32,390 nt of DNA, from positions 1-32,390 of the forward strand of contig CACMJB010000011.1 of assembly GCA_902613915.1 (NCBI GenBank). The letters are read 5' to 3'. Source of the stretch: an uncultured Pelagibacteraceae bacterium. Its GTDB lineage: Bacteria; Pseudomonadota; Alphaproteobacteria; Pelagibacterales; Pelagibacteraceae. This document shows positions 8,869 to 17,424 of the stretch, in pieces (the stretch's first letter is position 1; every line of letters starts with the position of its first letter). The position numbers were made by a program, and so were the translations under genes. The notes beneath the pieces were generated by a model that saw nothing but the letters and a program-made list of their open reading frames with translations, had not been told where the DNA came from and made no database searches.

Positions 8869-9675
8869 TTACCCTTTAAGCATTTCTGTTGGGTTAAAAT
8901 TTAATTGTATATTCTTCCATTTATCATAACCTGTTGGTGGAACTTTTAAAGGCTGGCAAAGTCTAACTGCTCTTAAAGCGCTTTCTGCTAAAACTTTATA
9001 AAATTTTTGTCCTGGCCTATTCATTCGTTGATGGTCTAAAATTTCTGATTTCATTATTGTTCCATCTTGTTTTAATTCTAACTTAATTCTAACTAGTAAA
9101 TCTTCATCATAAGGTAAACCTAAAGGAACACTCCAACAACCAAAAATTTGTGCTCTTAACGCATCTTCCTCTGAAAGAGTTAATCCAGTTGCAAAAGAAT
9201 TTTTTTGGCTACTTTGTGTAATTTTTTGTTTTGCTTTTTCTTTTACAGCTTGTTCTTCTTTAGCTTTATCAATCAGTGCTGCTATTTGGTTTGTGTCTAT
9301 AATTTCTTTCTTTTCAAACTCTGAAGATTGCCGTATTTCTGGTTTTACTTCTTCTGGATTTTGTTTCTTTTTAACAATTTGTTTTTCCTCTTTTTTTTCA
9401 TTGGGCAGAGGAATTCTATCAGGTTTTTCTTTGGCCTTTGCAGCAGGTGGAGCTTGCTCCGAAACAAGTCTCTCTTCCTCTTTCTTTTTCTCTTCAATAA
9501 TTTTTCTAGCTTTTGGCGCGTAAGGAATATTAGTTTTGTCTGAAATTTGAATTAACTCTACTGAAACTATCGGGGGTAAATCTATTGGCTCTCTAAGCAT
9601 AAAAGGTAAACTTAATATAGTTAATAAGACTATAATTGAGTGAAAAGTTAGAGAATAAATTAAACTTCTTATCAT
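8869..9675 (-). CDS. tolA: TolA-like envelope-spanning protein
   Basis: Energy-transducing link between TolQR in the inner membrane and TolB/Pal. One N-terminal TM (about 7-26), then a Lys/Glu/Pro/Gln-rich stalk (about 55-165), and a C-terminal TonB/TolA-type domain with [20 protein letters not shown] and a Cys pair (GCWS, RLCQPL) as in TolA domain III. The stalk is short compared with E. coli TolA (421 residues). Position between tolR and tolB supports TolA over TonB. Confidence 0.9.
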   Translation of the reverse strand: MIRSLIYSLTFHSIIVLLTILSLPFMLREPIDLPPIVSVELIQISDKTNIPYAPKARKIIEEKKKEEERLVSEQAPPAAKAKEKPDRIPLPNEKKEEKQIVKKKQNPEEVKPEIRQSSEFEKKEIIDTNQIAALIDKAKEEQAVKEKAKQKITQSSQKNSFATGLTLSEEDALRAQIFGCWSVPLGLPYDEDLLVRIKLELKQDGTIMKSEILDHQRMNRPGQKFYKVLAESALRAVRLCQPLKVPPTGYDKWKNIQLNFNPTEMLKG

Positions 9676-9683
9676 AAATCATT

Positions 9684-10097
9684 TTAATTTTTATACGGCT
9701 CAGATATCAAAGCTACCTTGGAAAAACCTGCACCAGACAATGTGCCCATTACTTCCAGAACTCTTCCATAATTAATATTTTTATCACCTCTTACATAAAT
9801 TCTTGTGTCAGTCCTATTTTTAGCAATAGCTAAAAGTTTTGGTATAAATTTTTGTGTACTAACCTGTATTTCTTGAATATAAATTTCACCCTTAGAGTTA
9901 ATACTTACTGTTAGTGGTTCCTGATCATCTGGAAGTGAGTCCGCTGCTGACTCAGGCAAATCTACCTGCACTCCAACTGTTAACAACGGGGCTGTAACCA
10001 TAAAAATTATTAATAACACCAACATTACATCCACAAATGGTGTAACATTTATTTCACTCATCGGTTCTTTTCTTGAGCGATTAAATTTAAATGCCAT
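9684..10097 (-). CDS. tolR: TolR/ExbD-family proton channel protein
   Basis: Inner-membrane partner of TolQ that uses the proton gradient. One TM at about 18-38 carries the conserved Asp in FVDVMLVLLIIFMV, followed by a periplasmic domain. The N-terminus RKEPMSEINVTPFVDVMLVL is a clear family signature. Length 137 is normal. It is 2 bp from tolQ and 8 bp from tolA. Confidence 0.96.
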   Translation of the reverse strand: MAFKFNRSRKEPMSEINVTPFVDVMLVLLIIFMVTAPLLTVGVQVDLPESAADSLPDDQEPLTVSINSKGEIYIQEIQVSTQKFIPKLLAIAKNRTDTRIYVRGDKNINYGRVLEVMGTLSGAGFSKVALISEPYKN

Positions 10098-10099
10098 TA

Positions 10100-10780
10100 C
10101 TAAATTATTGATAAAAATCTTTTTGAAAAGTTTTCTATTTTTGAAAAATATCTTTGAGTATCACTATTAAATTTATTGTAAGCTACAACAGCTGGTATTG
10201 CAGCTAATAAACCTAATGCCGTAGCAAATAATGCTTCGGCAATCCCAGGAGCAACTATAGCTAGACTTGTGTTTCTTGAAATTGCAATTGATTGAAAAGA
10301 ATTCATAATTCCCCAAACTGTTCCGAACAAACCAATAAAAGGCGCTGTAGAACCTACAGTTGCAAGGAAGTTAAAATTTTTTTCTACTTTTTTCATTTCA
10401 TTATCAGTAGCTATTTCAAGCATTCTTCCAACTCTCGCAGATTGAATTGCTGAAGATTGTCTTTTTGTTTTAATTAGTTCTGTCATAGCAGACTTAAAAA
10501 TTAAAATTGCTGGGTCGTCAGATTTGACAGGCAAACTATTGTTAAAGCTCTCTGCAGATTTTGCTTTCCAAAATTTTTTTTCAAAGTCCTCGATTGAATT
10601 GTTAATATTTTTAAATAATCTGATTTTATCAAAAATTAGAGCCCACGAGAAAATAGAACAAGCTATTAATAAAATTATAACTGATTTAACTACCCAATCA
10701 GCTCTTAAAAAAAGTTTCCATAATGAGAAATCTGTTGCTCCGCCTAAACCAACAACTTGTGCAGCAATATCTTGTTCCAT
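10100..10780 (-). CDS. tolQ: TolQ/ExbB-family proton channel protein
   Basis: Three-TM inner-membrane protein forming the pentameric stator around TolR. Segments: TM1 about 32-50, TM2 about 136-160 (ATVGSTAPFIGLFGTVWGIM), TM3 about 174-198 (VAPGIAEALFATALGLLAAI). The signature APFIGLFGTVWGIM is diagnostic. Length 226 is normal. The usual upstream ybgC thioesterase gene is not present; a ruvC-like gene is next, after a 57 bp gap in which transcription of the tol genes could start. Confidence 0.96.
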   Translation of the reverse strand: MEQDIAAQVVGLGGATDFSLWKLFLRADWVVKSVIILLIACSIFSWALIFDKIRLFKNINNSIEDFEKKFWKAKSAESFNNSLPVKSDDPAILIFKSAMTELIKTKRQSSAIQSARVGRMLEIATDNEMKKVEKNFNFLATVGSTAPFIGLFGTVWGIMNSFQSIAISRNTSLAIVAPGIAEALFATALGLLAAIPAVVAYNKFNSDTQRYFSKIENFSKRFLSII

Positions 10781-10837
10781 AAAAGCTAAATACTTTTAGA
10801 ATGTGTCATGAATTTGGCGTTAATAATCGAAATAGGT

Positions 10838-11329
10838 TTAATTTTCTTCTATTAATCTTGTTTCACTAAAAAACCTAGCTATCAAAATAGCGTCAGATTT
10901 ATTGACATCTTTTTTTTTTGATAGTTGATTTGACAATTTTGGATACATTTCTATAGCTTTTGTCCTACTTGCATCCTTTGATGAGTTTATTAATTCAAAA
11001 TGTTTTTTCCATTTTGATGGTCTTACAAAAAAAATGGGAAGTTCTAGCGCTGCACAAATACCTTTTAAAGCTCCAAAAGTTTGACCAAAATTAAACATAC
11101 TAGTAACCCCTTGACCTGGCATAGCATTTACTTGCTCAACTACAACAGCAACTTCCTCCTCTTTATTAATATTTTCTTTAAGTAAATTAACAAGGAGAGC
11201 GCTATTTAACTGTCTCTTGTTCTTTTTTCCTTCTGACATCACAGGAATATCAAAAATATTTAATACTTTATTGTTTTCTAAAACGGCTATTGCACCACTC
11301 AAACCAGGGTCTATTCCAATTATTTTCAT
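10838..11329 (-). CDS. ruvC: RuvC-like Holliday junction nuclease, phage-type family
   Basis: RNase H-fold nuclease expected to cut four-way junctions. Acidic residues fit the RuvC pattern: Asp in GIDPG (7), Glu in VVVEQVN (near 65), and Asp residues in KKDVNKSDAIL near the C-terminus. However the segment MPGQGVTSMFNFGQTFGALK and the body RPSKWKKHFELI resemble the RuvC-like family common in phages and some proteobacteria more than canonical RuvC. Length 163. It sits directly after yebC (1 bp overlap), the usual place of ruvC, but ruvA and ruvB do not follow. Function as resolvase is inferred. Confidence 0.75.
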   Translation of the reverse strand: MKIIGIDPGLSGAIAVLENNKVLNIFDIPVMSEGKKNKRQLNSALLVNLLKENINKEEEVAVVVEQVNAMPGQGVTSMFNFGQTFGALKGICAALELPIFFVRPSKWKKHFELINSSKDASRTKAIEMYPKLSNQLSKKKDVNKSDAILIARFFSETRLIEEN

Positions 11330-12057
11330 TATTGTAAATTTTTTAAATTTGCATTGGTGAATATATTTTGAACATCATCTAAATCTTCTAGTGAGGTTAA
11401 AACTTCTGCAACATTATTGCTTTGATCTTTATCTAATTCAATGTAATTTAGTGGTCTCCATTCTATTGATGAATACTCAAAAGCATTTATTTTTTTTTCA
11501 AGCTCTATCTTTACTTTATAAAAATCTTCTTTTTCGGTGATTACCTCAAATATATTATCTAAAGTTAGACAATCCTTTGCACCTGCGTTTATTGCTATTT
11601 CAAATAATTCATCCTCTTTTATTTTCTCTTTATTTATATGAAGTACCCCACAGTTGAAAAACATATGTGATGTAGAGCCTGTTTCACCTAGTCTCCCACC
11701 TTTTTTTTGTAAAACAGTTCTAATGGTTGAGGCCGATCTGTTTTTATTGTCAGTTAATGTTTCAATTATTAAAGCAATGTTTGAAGGTCCAAAACCTTCA
11801 TACCTCAAACTTTCGTAATTTTTATCTCCACTCATTTCTGATTTGCTTATCGCTCTTGAAATATTGTCTTTGGGCATGTTAGCTTGTTTTGCAGCTTGAA
11901 TTGCAGTTCTTAATCTTGGGTTCATGTCCGGATCTTTATCTCCAAGTTTTGCAGCAACAGTTATTTCTCTAGAGAGTTTAGAAAATATTTTAGATCTTTC
12001 TTTATCTGCTCTACCTTTTTTATGCTTTATCCCTGCCCAATGTGAATGTCCTGCCAT
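11329..12057 (-). CDS. yebC: YebC/PmpR-family DNA-binding regulator
   Basis: TACO1-type protein; family members act as transcription regulators, and recent work on relatives links some to relief of ribosome stalling. Starts with the family signature MAGHSHWAGIKHKKGRAD, then FSKLSREITVAAKLG and the middle RYEGFGPSNIALIIETLTDN. Length 242 is normal. Lies between a YmdB-like gene (2 bp) and ruvC (1 bp overlap), the common yebC-ruvC arrangement. Confidence 0.95.
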   Translation of the reverse strand: MAGHSHWAGIKHKKGRADKERSKIFSKLSREITVAAKLGDKDPDMNPRLRTAIQAAKQANMPKDNISRAISKSEMSGDKNYESLRYEGFGPSNIALIIETLTDNKNRSASTIRTVLQKKGGRLGETGSTSHMFFNCGVLHINKEKIKEDELFEIAINAGAKDCLTLDNIFEVITEKEDFYKVKIELEKKINAFEYSSIEWRPLNYIELDKDQSNNVAEVLTSLEDLDDVQNIFTNANLKNLQ

Positions 12058-12059
12058 AA

Positions 12060-12866
12060 CTAATTAACTAAGCTTCCTCCATGAATTAGTCTTGTGACTT
12101 TTTTTGCCAAACCAGTTTCTGAATTAGTTTCAACTATAATACCAGATAATGTTGCCTCCCCTTCAGAGGGGAAATGGCTTGTGGCATCTTTTTCCTTTAA
12201 AAATCTTTTTATTGAATTTTCTTTATTCATTCCAATTACAGAATTATAATCTCCACACATACCTATATCTGTTTGATAGGCTGTCCCTTTATCTAAAATT
12301 CTAGTATCAGCCGTTGGAATATGTGTATGAGTTCCAACTACACATGTTGCAAGACCATCAAAAAAATGACCCGCAGCATTTTTTTCACTTGTTATCTCTC
12401 CATGAAAATCAACGACTAGATAATCTACATCCTTTTTTAATTTTATTTTGTTGCAAATCTCTTTTGCTTTTTTAAAAACATCTTCTGTTTTTCTCATAAA
12501 AACATTTCCCATGAGATTAATTACTCCAATTTTAAATTTTTTATCTTTTGACCAATAAACTTCAAAACCTCTACCTGGAGATCCTTCTACAAGATTTGCA
12601 GGTCGTAATAATCTTTTTTCTTTCTCAATAAAATCTGTAGTATCTTTTTTGTCCCAAATATGATTTCCAGAAGTTATAACATCTACACCAGATTTGAAAA
12701 ACACTTCTGTAATTTCTTTAGTGATGCCTTTGCCATCGTCTGAAGCATTTTCTCCATTAACAATCACAAAATCAATTTTGAACTTTTTTATTAAATCTGG
12801 AAGTTTATTAGATATAGCTTTTCTACCAGAAGCTCCCATGACATCGCCCAAAATTAACAAATTCAT
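12060..12866 (-). CDS. YmdB-like metallophosphoesterase (TIGR00282 family)
   Basis: Di-metal phosphoesterase; the Bacillus YmdB relative hydrolyses 2',3'-cyclic nucleotides. Metal-ligand motifs seen: GDVMG at the start, VNGENASDDGKGI, SGNHIWDKKD, DFHGEITSEK and GTHTHIPTADTRIL, in the order typical of the family. Length 268 is normal. It overlaps the cyclo-ligase gene by 4 bp; this pairing is widespread in alphaproteobacteria. The substrate in this organism is unknown. Confidence 0.88.
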   Translation of the reverse strand: MNLLILGDVMGASGRKAISNKLPDLIKKFKIDFVIVNGENASDDGKGITKEITEVFFKSGVDVITSGNHIWDKKDTTDFIEKEKRLLRPANLVEGSPGRGFEVYWSKDKKFKIGVINLMGNVFMRKTEDVFKKAKEICNKIKLKKDVDYLVVDFHGEITSEKNAAGHFFDGLATCVVGTHTHIPTADTRILDKGTAYQTDIGMCGDYNSVIGMNKENSIKRFLKEKDATSHFPSEGEATLSGIIVETNSETGLAKKVTRLIHGGSLVN

Positions 12867-13417
12867 TTATAAATTCCTTTTTCAGTTAAAATAAAATCTA
12901 ATTTAACGTCATTTTTATTTATAGGAAGCTTATTATGTTTTTGAAAAGAAAAAGCAACACCAACGGTCATAATATGTTTATATTGTTTTAAATATTTATT
13001 TAAATAACGATCGTAATATCCTTTTCCATATCCTAATCTAAACTTATCTTTATCAAAAGCTAGCAATGGTACTATTATTACATCAGGAATTTTAGCTTCA
13101 ACCTTAACAGGTTCAAGTATACCAAACTTGTTTACAGTCAACACATCATATTTTTTCCACTGATAAAAATTCATTAAATCATTTTTTTCTACAACAGGTA
13201 GTAAGATTTTTTGATCTGAAAAATATTTCAACTCTAAAACATTAAGAACATTTAATTCAAAATTTGATGGATAATATAAAGCAATTATAATTGATTTCTT
13301 TTTAATATTTTTTTTAATTAATTTATATAGAGGAGAAAAAAACTTTTTATCTATCTCAAAATAATTTTCTTTTCTTATCTTTAAGTACTTTTTTCTTAAT
13401 TTAGATTTTTGTTGCAT
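12863..13417 (-). CDS. 5-formyltetrahydrofolate cyclo-ligase
   Basis: Converts 5-formyl-THF to 5,10-methenyl-THF using ATP, returning a stored folate to one-carbon metabolism. Motifs: N-terminal KLRKKYLKIRKEN, YYPSNFELN, and the ATP-binding LGYGKGYYDRYL near 127-138. Length 184 is normal. Sits 9 bp downstream of zapA; in many Proteobacteria the 6S RNA gene lies between them, but there is no room for it here. Confidence 0.93.
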   Translation of the reverse strand: MQQKSKLRKKYLKIRKENYFEIDKKFFSPLYKLIKKNIKKKSIIIALYYPSNFELNVLNVLELKYFSDQKILLPVVEKNDLMNFYQWKKYDVLTVNKFGILEPVKVEAKIPDVIIVPLLAFDKDKFRLGYGKGYYDRYLNKYLKQYKHIMTVGVAFSFQKHNKLPINKNDVKLDFILTEKGIYK

Positions 13418-13426
13418 CTGCTGTAT

Positions 13427-13864
13427 CTAAGACAGCGACTCTGTATTAGAGATTATTTTTTCTAGTGACTGAGTGGTTTTATCAAGCATTGACTCGTATA
13501 AATAATTATTTTCTTCAATTGTTTTTTTAAAGCTATCTAATTCTTCGTGTAGTTTTTGGATCTCAATATCTTTGTCTTCTTTATATTTTATTGCAAGTGA
13601 CTTGATCTCTTTAAATTTATTTGAAATTTCATCTATTTTTTTTTTCTGATTTGTAATTTTCTGTTTTAAATCAAAGTATTCATCAATTAATTGAATGGTA
13701 GTAATCAATAAAAGTTTATTTTCGCCTATGTTCCCTAACTTATCTTTAAGCTCTGAATATTTCTTATCTAAAAACTTAGTCAGCTTTTTTAAAGACTCTT
13801 CCTGGCCATCATCGCATGAAAGCAAGTAATCTTTATTATTAAATTTGATATTTACATTTGCCAT
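13427..13864 (-). CDS. zapA: Cell division protein ZapA
   Basis: ZapA bundles FtsZ filaments at the division ring. The N-terminal domain (VNIKFNNKDYLLSCDDGQEE, about 4-23) and the central LLLITTIQLIDEYFDL match ZapA, followed by a long C-terminal coiled coil. Length 145 is above the usual 105 to 130, the excess being coiled coil. Its 5' end overlaps the upstream coiled-coil gene by 13 bp. The family is weakly conserved, so confidence is moderate to good. Confidence 0.8.
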   Translation of the reverse strand: MANVNIKFNNKDYLLSCDDGQEESLKKLTKFLDKKYSELKDKLGNIGENKLLLITTIQLIDEYFDLKQKITNQKKKIDEISNKFKEIKSLAIKYKEDKDIEIQKLHEELDSFKKTIEENNYLYESMLDKTTQSLEKIISNTESLS

Positions 13865-14175
13865 TTTTCTATCTCATTAACTAAGCTCTCTGTTTCTTGA
13901 CTTAGTTCCTCAATATCTTGGTTAAATTTATCTTCTAGCTCAGATTTTTTTCTAACTTCTAACTGAAGTTTTTTTATTTTTTCTTTTAGATACTTATGTT
14001 CTCGCATCAATTCTTCGTTTTTTTTTTCGATTTCTACTTTTTGATTAGCTAGTTCGTTTTTTTCTGTTCTAATCTTTTCTAACTCGTAAGTTGGCTGTGA
14101 ATAACTTAATGATAATGAATTTAATTTATCAATTAGCTGGTTTAAATTTTGTTCTTTCTTTTCAAAATTACTCAT
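13852..14175 (-). CDS. Small coiled-coil protein upstream of zapA
   Basis: About 107 residues, almost entirely heptad-patterned helix rich in Glu, Lys and Leu (for example ELANQKVEIEKKNEELMREH). No enzymatic motif and no signal peptide. A small coiled-coil gene next to zapA is common in alphaproteobacteria (DUF4164-like), and a ZapB-like division role is possible; this is inferred from position only. ATG 14175 (MSNFEKK) is preferred to ATG 14190, because the TATTAT box of the likely promoter at 14189-14194 overlaps the earlier start. Confidence 0.65.
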   Translation of the reverse strand: MSNFEKKEQNLNQLIDKLNSLSLSYSQPTYELEKIRTEKNELANQKVEIEKKNEELMREHKYLKEKIKKLQLEVRKKSELEDKFNQDIEELSQETESLVNEIEKWQM

Positions 14176-14188
14176 AAAGATTAATACC

Positions 14189-14217
14189 ATAATATTGATA
14201 TAGTTAGTTTAAGTCTA
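14189..14217 (-). promoter_or_regulatory. Candidate promoter for the coiled-coil/zapA operon
   Basis: On the minus strand TAGACT (14212-14217) and TATTAT (14189-14194) are 17 bp apart, in the short divergent gap before tkt. Start of transcription would fall near 14182, just before ATG 14175. Moderate match, correct spacing, correct place. Confidence 0.4.
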
Positions 14218-14223
14218 TATACG
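14195..14223 (+). promoter_or_regulatory. Candidate promoter for tkt operon, overlapping the divergent one
   Basis: TTGATA (14195-14200) is followed after 15 bp by TATATA (14216-14221) or after 17 bp by TATACG (14218-14223). Transcription would begin near 14228-14230, at or just before the tkt start codon, which predicts an almost leaderless mRNA. It overlaps the promoter of the zapA operon on the other strand, so the two may compete. Confidence 0.35.
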
Positions 14224-14226
14224 TAA

Positions 14227-16215
14227 TTGAAAGTGACTGTTAAATTTAATCAATTATCTAACGCAATAAGATTTTTATCTATTGATGCCGTACAAAAAGC
14301 TAACTCGGGACATCCAGGAATGCCAATGGGTATGGCGGATGTTGCAACAGTTTTATTTAAATACCACCTGAGGTTTAATCCTAAAAATCCGGATTGGATT
14401 AATAGAGATAGATTTGTTTTATCTGCAGGTCATGGATCGATGTTACTTTACTCTCTACTTTATTTAAATGGCTACAAAAGTATTTCTATTGAAGATATAA
14501 AAAATTTTAGACAATTAAATTCCATCTGTGCAGGACACCCTGAGTATAAAAAAAACACGGGAATTGAAACTACCACAGGACCATTAGGACAAGGCTTAGC
14601 TAATGCAGTTGGTATGGCAGTAGCTGAAGAAATTTTTAGAAAAAAATTTGGCTCTGAATTAATTAACAACAAAACATATGTCATCGCCAGTGATGGTGAC
14701 TTGATGGAAGGAATTAGTCACGAAGCAATGAGTTTGGCTGGGCATCTTAAACTAAAAAACTTAATAGTTTTTTTTGACAATAATAAAATTTCAATAGACG
14801 GCTCAACATCTTTAAGTGTTTCGGATAACTATAAAAAAAGATTTGAATCCTATGGCTGGAGCTTTATGGAGGTTAATGGTCATAATGAAAAACAAATATC
14901 AAAAGCGATTACCAAAGCGTCAAAATCAAAAAAACCAACGATCATCTCTTGTAAAACTATCATAGGATTTGGATCGCCTAATAAATCTGGTAAGGCTTCC
15001 TCTCATGGTTCCCCTTTAGGTGATGATGAAATAGCATTAGTAAGAAAAAAATTAAAATGGAACAGCTCGCCATTTGAAATACCCCAAGAAATTTTAGATG
15101 CATGGAGGGAAATAGGAAATAAAGGAGAACAATTAGAGAAAAACTGGTTGCAAATAATTAATAAAAAAAATCCGAAAATTAAAAATGAACTAAACAAATT
15201 TAAAGAAAAATTAGACCTCTCAGGTTTAGAAAGTTTAATCCAAAAAGAGAAGGAGAAATATTTTGAAGCTAAACCAAGTTTAGCAACAAGACAGTGTTCA
15301 ATGGCAGCGATTGAAAAAGTTTCTGCTTTTCTTCCACAGTTGATAGGTGGATCAGCAGATTTAAGTGGTTCAAATAATACAAAAACTAATAACTCTAAAA
15401 TTATTAACTCTAAAAACTTTAATGGAAATTACATTCATTATGGAGTTAGAGAGCACGGTATGGCAGCAGTTATGAACGGTTTAGCGCTTTATGGTGAATT
15501 AATTCCTTATGGAGGAACTTTTTTAATTTTTTCTGATTATTGCAAACCGTCTATAAGACTTTCTGCTTTAATGGGGTTAAAAGTTATTTATGTCTTTTCT
15601 CATGACTCGATTGGTCTTGGTGAAGACGGCCCTACTCATCAACCAATAGAACAACTAGCTGGATTAAGAGCTATACCAAATTTAAATGTGTTTAGACCTG
15701 CAGATATAAATGAAACTTTCGAATGTTGGGAAATTGCTTTAAAAAGCGAAAACACGCCAAGCGCAATTGCATTATCTAGACAAAAAGTTCCTTACATAAA
15801 CCCAAAAAATTCAAAAGAAAACAAATGTGAAAAAGGAGCTTATGTAGTTAATTTAACTTCGCATGAGAACAATGTAACATTGATTGCTTCAGGTACGGAG
15901 GTGGAGCTTGCCTTAAAAGTTCAAGATAAACTTAAAGAAAATAATATTCATTCAAAAGTAGTTTCGATGCCATGTATGGAACTTTTTGATAAACAACCTG
16001 AAGATTATAGAAAAGATATTTTAGAAGAAAACTCATTGATCATCACGTTGGAAGCTGGAAGTGTAATGTCTTGGCAAAAATATATTAAAAACAAAGGTGC
16101 AAATTTAGGTATAGATAAATTTGGTGAAAGTGCTCCTTATAAAGAAGTTTACAAACATTTTAATCTATCAGAGGAAAATATAACAAATTTTATTCAAAAA
16201 AAATTGAGAGAGTAA
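14227..16215 (+). CDS. tkt: Transketolase
   Basis: Thiamine-diphosphate enzyme moving two-carbon units between sugar phosphates in the non-oxidative pentose phosphate pathway. Seen: [20 protein letters not shown] near 18-37, the ThDP/Mg motif [19 protein letters not shown] with FFDNN, and the pyrimidine-domain [13 protein letters not shown], then [20 protein letters not shown]. Length 662 is normal. There is no ATG; TTG 14227 or GTG 14233 (giving a start like VTVKFNQ) are both possible. First gene of tkt-pgk-fba-thiE-efp-suhB; a gap gene, often found between tkt and pgk, is absent. Confidence 0.97.
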   Translation: MKVTVKFNQLSNAIRFLSIDAVQKANSGHPGMPMGMADVATVLFKYHLRFNPKNPDWINRDRFVLSAGHGSMLLYSLLYLNGYKSISIEDIKNFRQLNSICAGHPEYKKNTGIETTTGPLGQGLANAVGMAVAEEIFRKKFGSELINNKTYVIASDGDLMEGISHEAMSLAGHLKLKNLIVFFDNNKISIDGSTSLSVSDNYKKRFESYGWSFMEVNGHNEKQISKAITKASKSKKPTIISCKTIIGFGSPNKSGKASSHGSPLGDDEIALVRKKLKWNSSPFEIPQEILDAWREIGNKGEQLEKNWLQIINKKNPKIKNELNKFKEKLDLSGLESLIQKEKEKYFEAKPSLATRQCSMAAIEKVSAFLPQLIGGSADLSGSNNTKTNNSKIINSKNFNGNYIHYGVREHGMAAVMNGLALYGELIPYGGTFLIFSDYCKPSIRLSALMGLKVIYVFSHDSIGLGEDGPTHQPIEQLAGLRAIPNLNVFRPADINETFECWEIALKSENTPSAIALSRQKVPYINPKNSKENKCEKGAYVVNLTSHENNVTLIASGTEVELALKVQDKLKENNIHSKVVSMPCMELFDKQPEDYRKDILEENSLIITLEAGSVMSWQKYIKNKGANLGIDKFGESAPYKEVYKHFNLSEENITNFIQKKLRE

Positions 16216-16224
16216 TTGAAGTCA

Positions 16225-17415
16225 ATGGGTAAAATAAATTACTTTCCTGAGGATTTAGAAGTCAAAGATCAAAAAATAATTCTCAGATTAGATTTAAATG
16301 TTCCTATAAAAGATAAGGTTATTAGAGATGATACTAGAATAACTTTATGCTTACCTTTTATTAATAAACTAATTGAAAAAAAAGCAAAAATTATAATTAT
16401 TAGTCATTTAGGTCGGCCAAAAGGAATTAATGTCCCGGACCTGTCTTTAATACCTATCTACAAATATCTCAAAGATGTGCTTAAAACTAATGTTTATTTT
16501 TTTAGAGGAACTTTTGATGGCGAAACTAAAGAAAAATTTTCTCACCTAAAAGGGGGTGAAGTAATATTAATTGAGAATATTAGATTTTTTAAAGAAGAAA
16601 CCGAAGATGGCCAAGATTTTTCAAAAAAGTTAGGTGAACTTGGAGACATTTATATTAATGATGCATTTTCATGTTCTCATAGAAAACAAGCTTCTGTTCA
16701 TAGTATAACAAAGTTCGTAAAAAAAAGTTATGCTGGTCCATTATTGAAAAAAGAAATTACGGCGATAAACTTTGTAATAAAAAATAAAAAAGAACCAGTC
16801 ACTTGCATTATTGGAGGATCAAAAATTTCAACAAAGATTAATGTTATTACTAATCTATTAAAAAAAGTAAACAATTTAGTAATTGTTGGGGCAATGGCCA
16901 ACAATTTTTTCGTATATAAAAATTTAAAAGTTGGAAAATCTTTGATCGAAAAAAATACGAAAGAGATAATAGAAAATATTTATAGAAAAGCAGAGGAACA
17001 TAATTGTGAAATATTAATACCTGAGGATTGCATGGTAGGAACAGACTTTGAAGGAACTGGTAAAAATAAAAATCTTGGTGAGATTAAAGAAGATGAAATA
17101 ATTTTAGATATAGGCTTCAATACAATCAAAAATATTCAAAAAAAAATAAATGAGTCTAAAACTGTTCTATGGAACGGACCAGCAGGATATTTTGAAAATG
17201 ACAGCTTTTTAAAAGGAACTATGTCTATTGCAGAAAATATCTCAAATAATACTAAAGAGAAATCTTTAATATCTGTTCTTGGAGGTGGGGACACTCTAGC
17301 TGCGATAAATAAAAGTAATAACAAACTTACTTTCTCTCACTTATCAACAGCAGGAGGAGCATTTTTAGAATACTTAGAAGGAAAAGACTTGCCTGGTATA
17401 AGTGTTTTAAAATAA
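16225..17415 (+). CDS. pgk: Phosphoglycerate kinase
   Basis: Interconverts 1,3-bisphosphoglycerate and 3-phosphoglycerate with ADP/ATP. Motifs: LRLDLNVPIKD (substrate site), IISHLGRPKG, ENIRFFKEE, the hinge region NGPAGYFE, and the nucleotide loop LGGGDTLAAI. ATG 16225 gives 396 residues, the usual size; an in-frame TTG at 16216 directly after the tkt stop is less likely. Spacing to tkt is 9 bp, to the aldolase 9 bp, so an operon is likely. Confidence 0.97.
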   Translation: MGKINYFPEDLEVKDQKIILRLDLNVPIKDKVIRDDTRITLCLPFINKLIEKKAKIIIISHLGRPKGINVPDLSLIPIYKYLKDVLKTNVYFFRGTFDGETKEKFSHLKGGEVILIENIRFFKEETEDGQDFSKKLGELGDIYINDAFSCSHRKQASVHSITKFVKKSYAGPLLKKEITAINFVIKNKKEPVTCIIGGSKISTKINVITNLLKKVNNLVIVGAMANNFFVYKNLKVGKSLIEKNTKEIIENIYRKAEEHNCEILIPEDCMVGTDFEGTGKNKNLGEIKEDEIILDIGFNTIKNIQKKINESKTVLWNGPAGYFENDSFLKGTMSIAENISNNTKEKSLISVLGGGDTLAAINKSNNKLTFSHLSTAGGAFLEYLEGKDLPGISVLK

Positions 17416-17424
17416 ATAATTGCT

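Noticed and set aside
10781-10837. Promoter before tolQ
   Set aside because: The 57 bp gap has AT-rich boxes but none with convincing -35/-10 pairing and spacing, so no feature was called.
13417-13427. 6S RNA gene between zapA and the cyclo-ligase
   Set aside because: Common in other Proteobacteria, but only 9 bp separate the two genes here.
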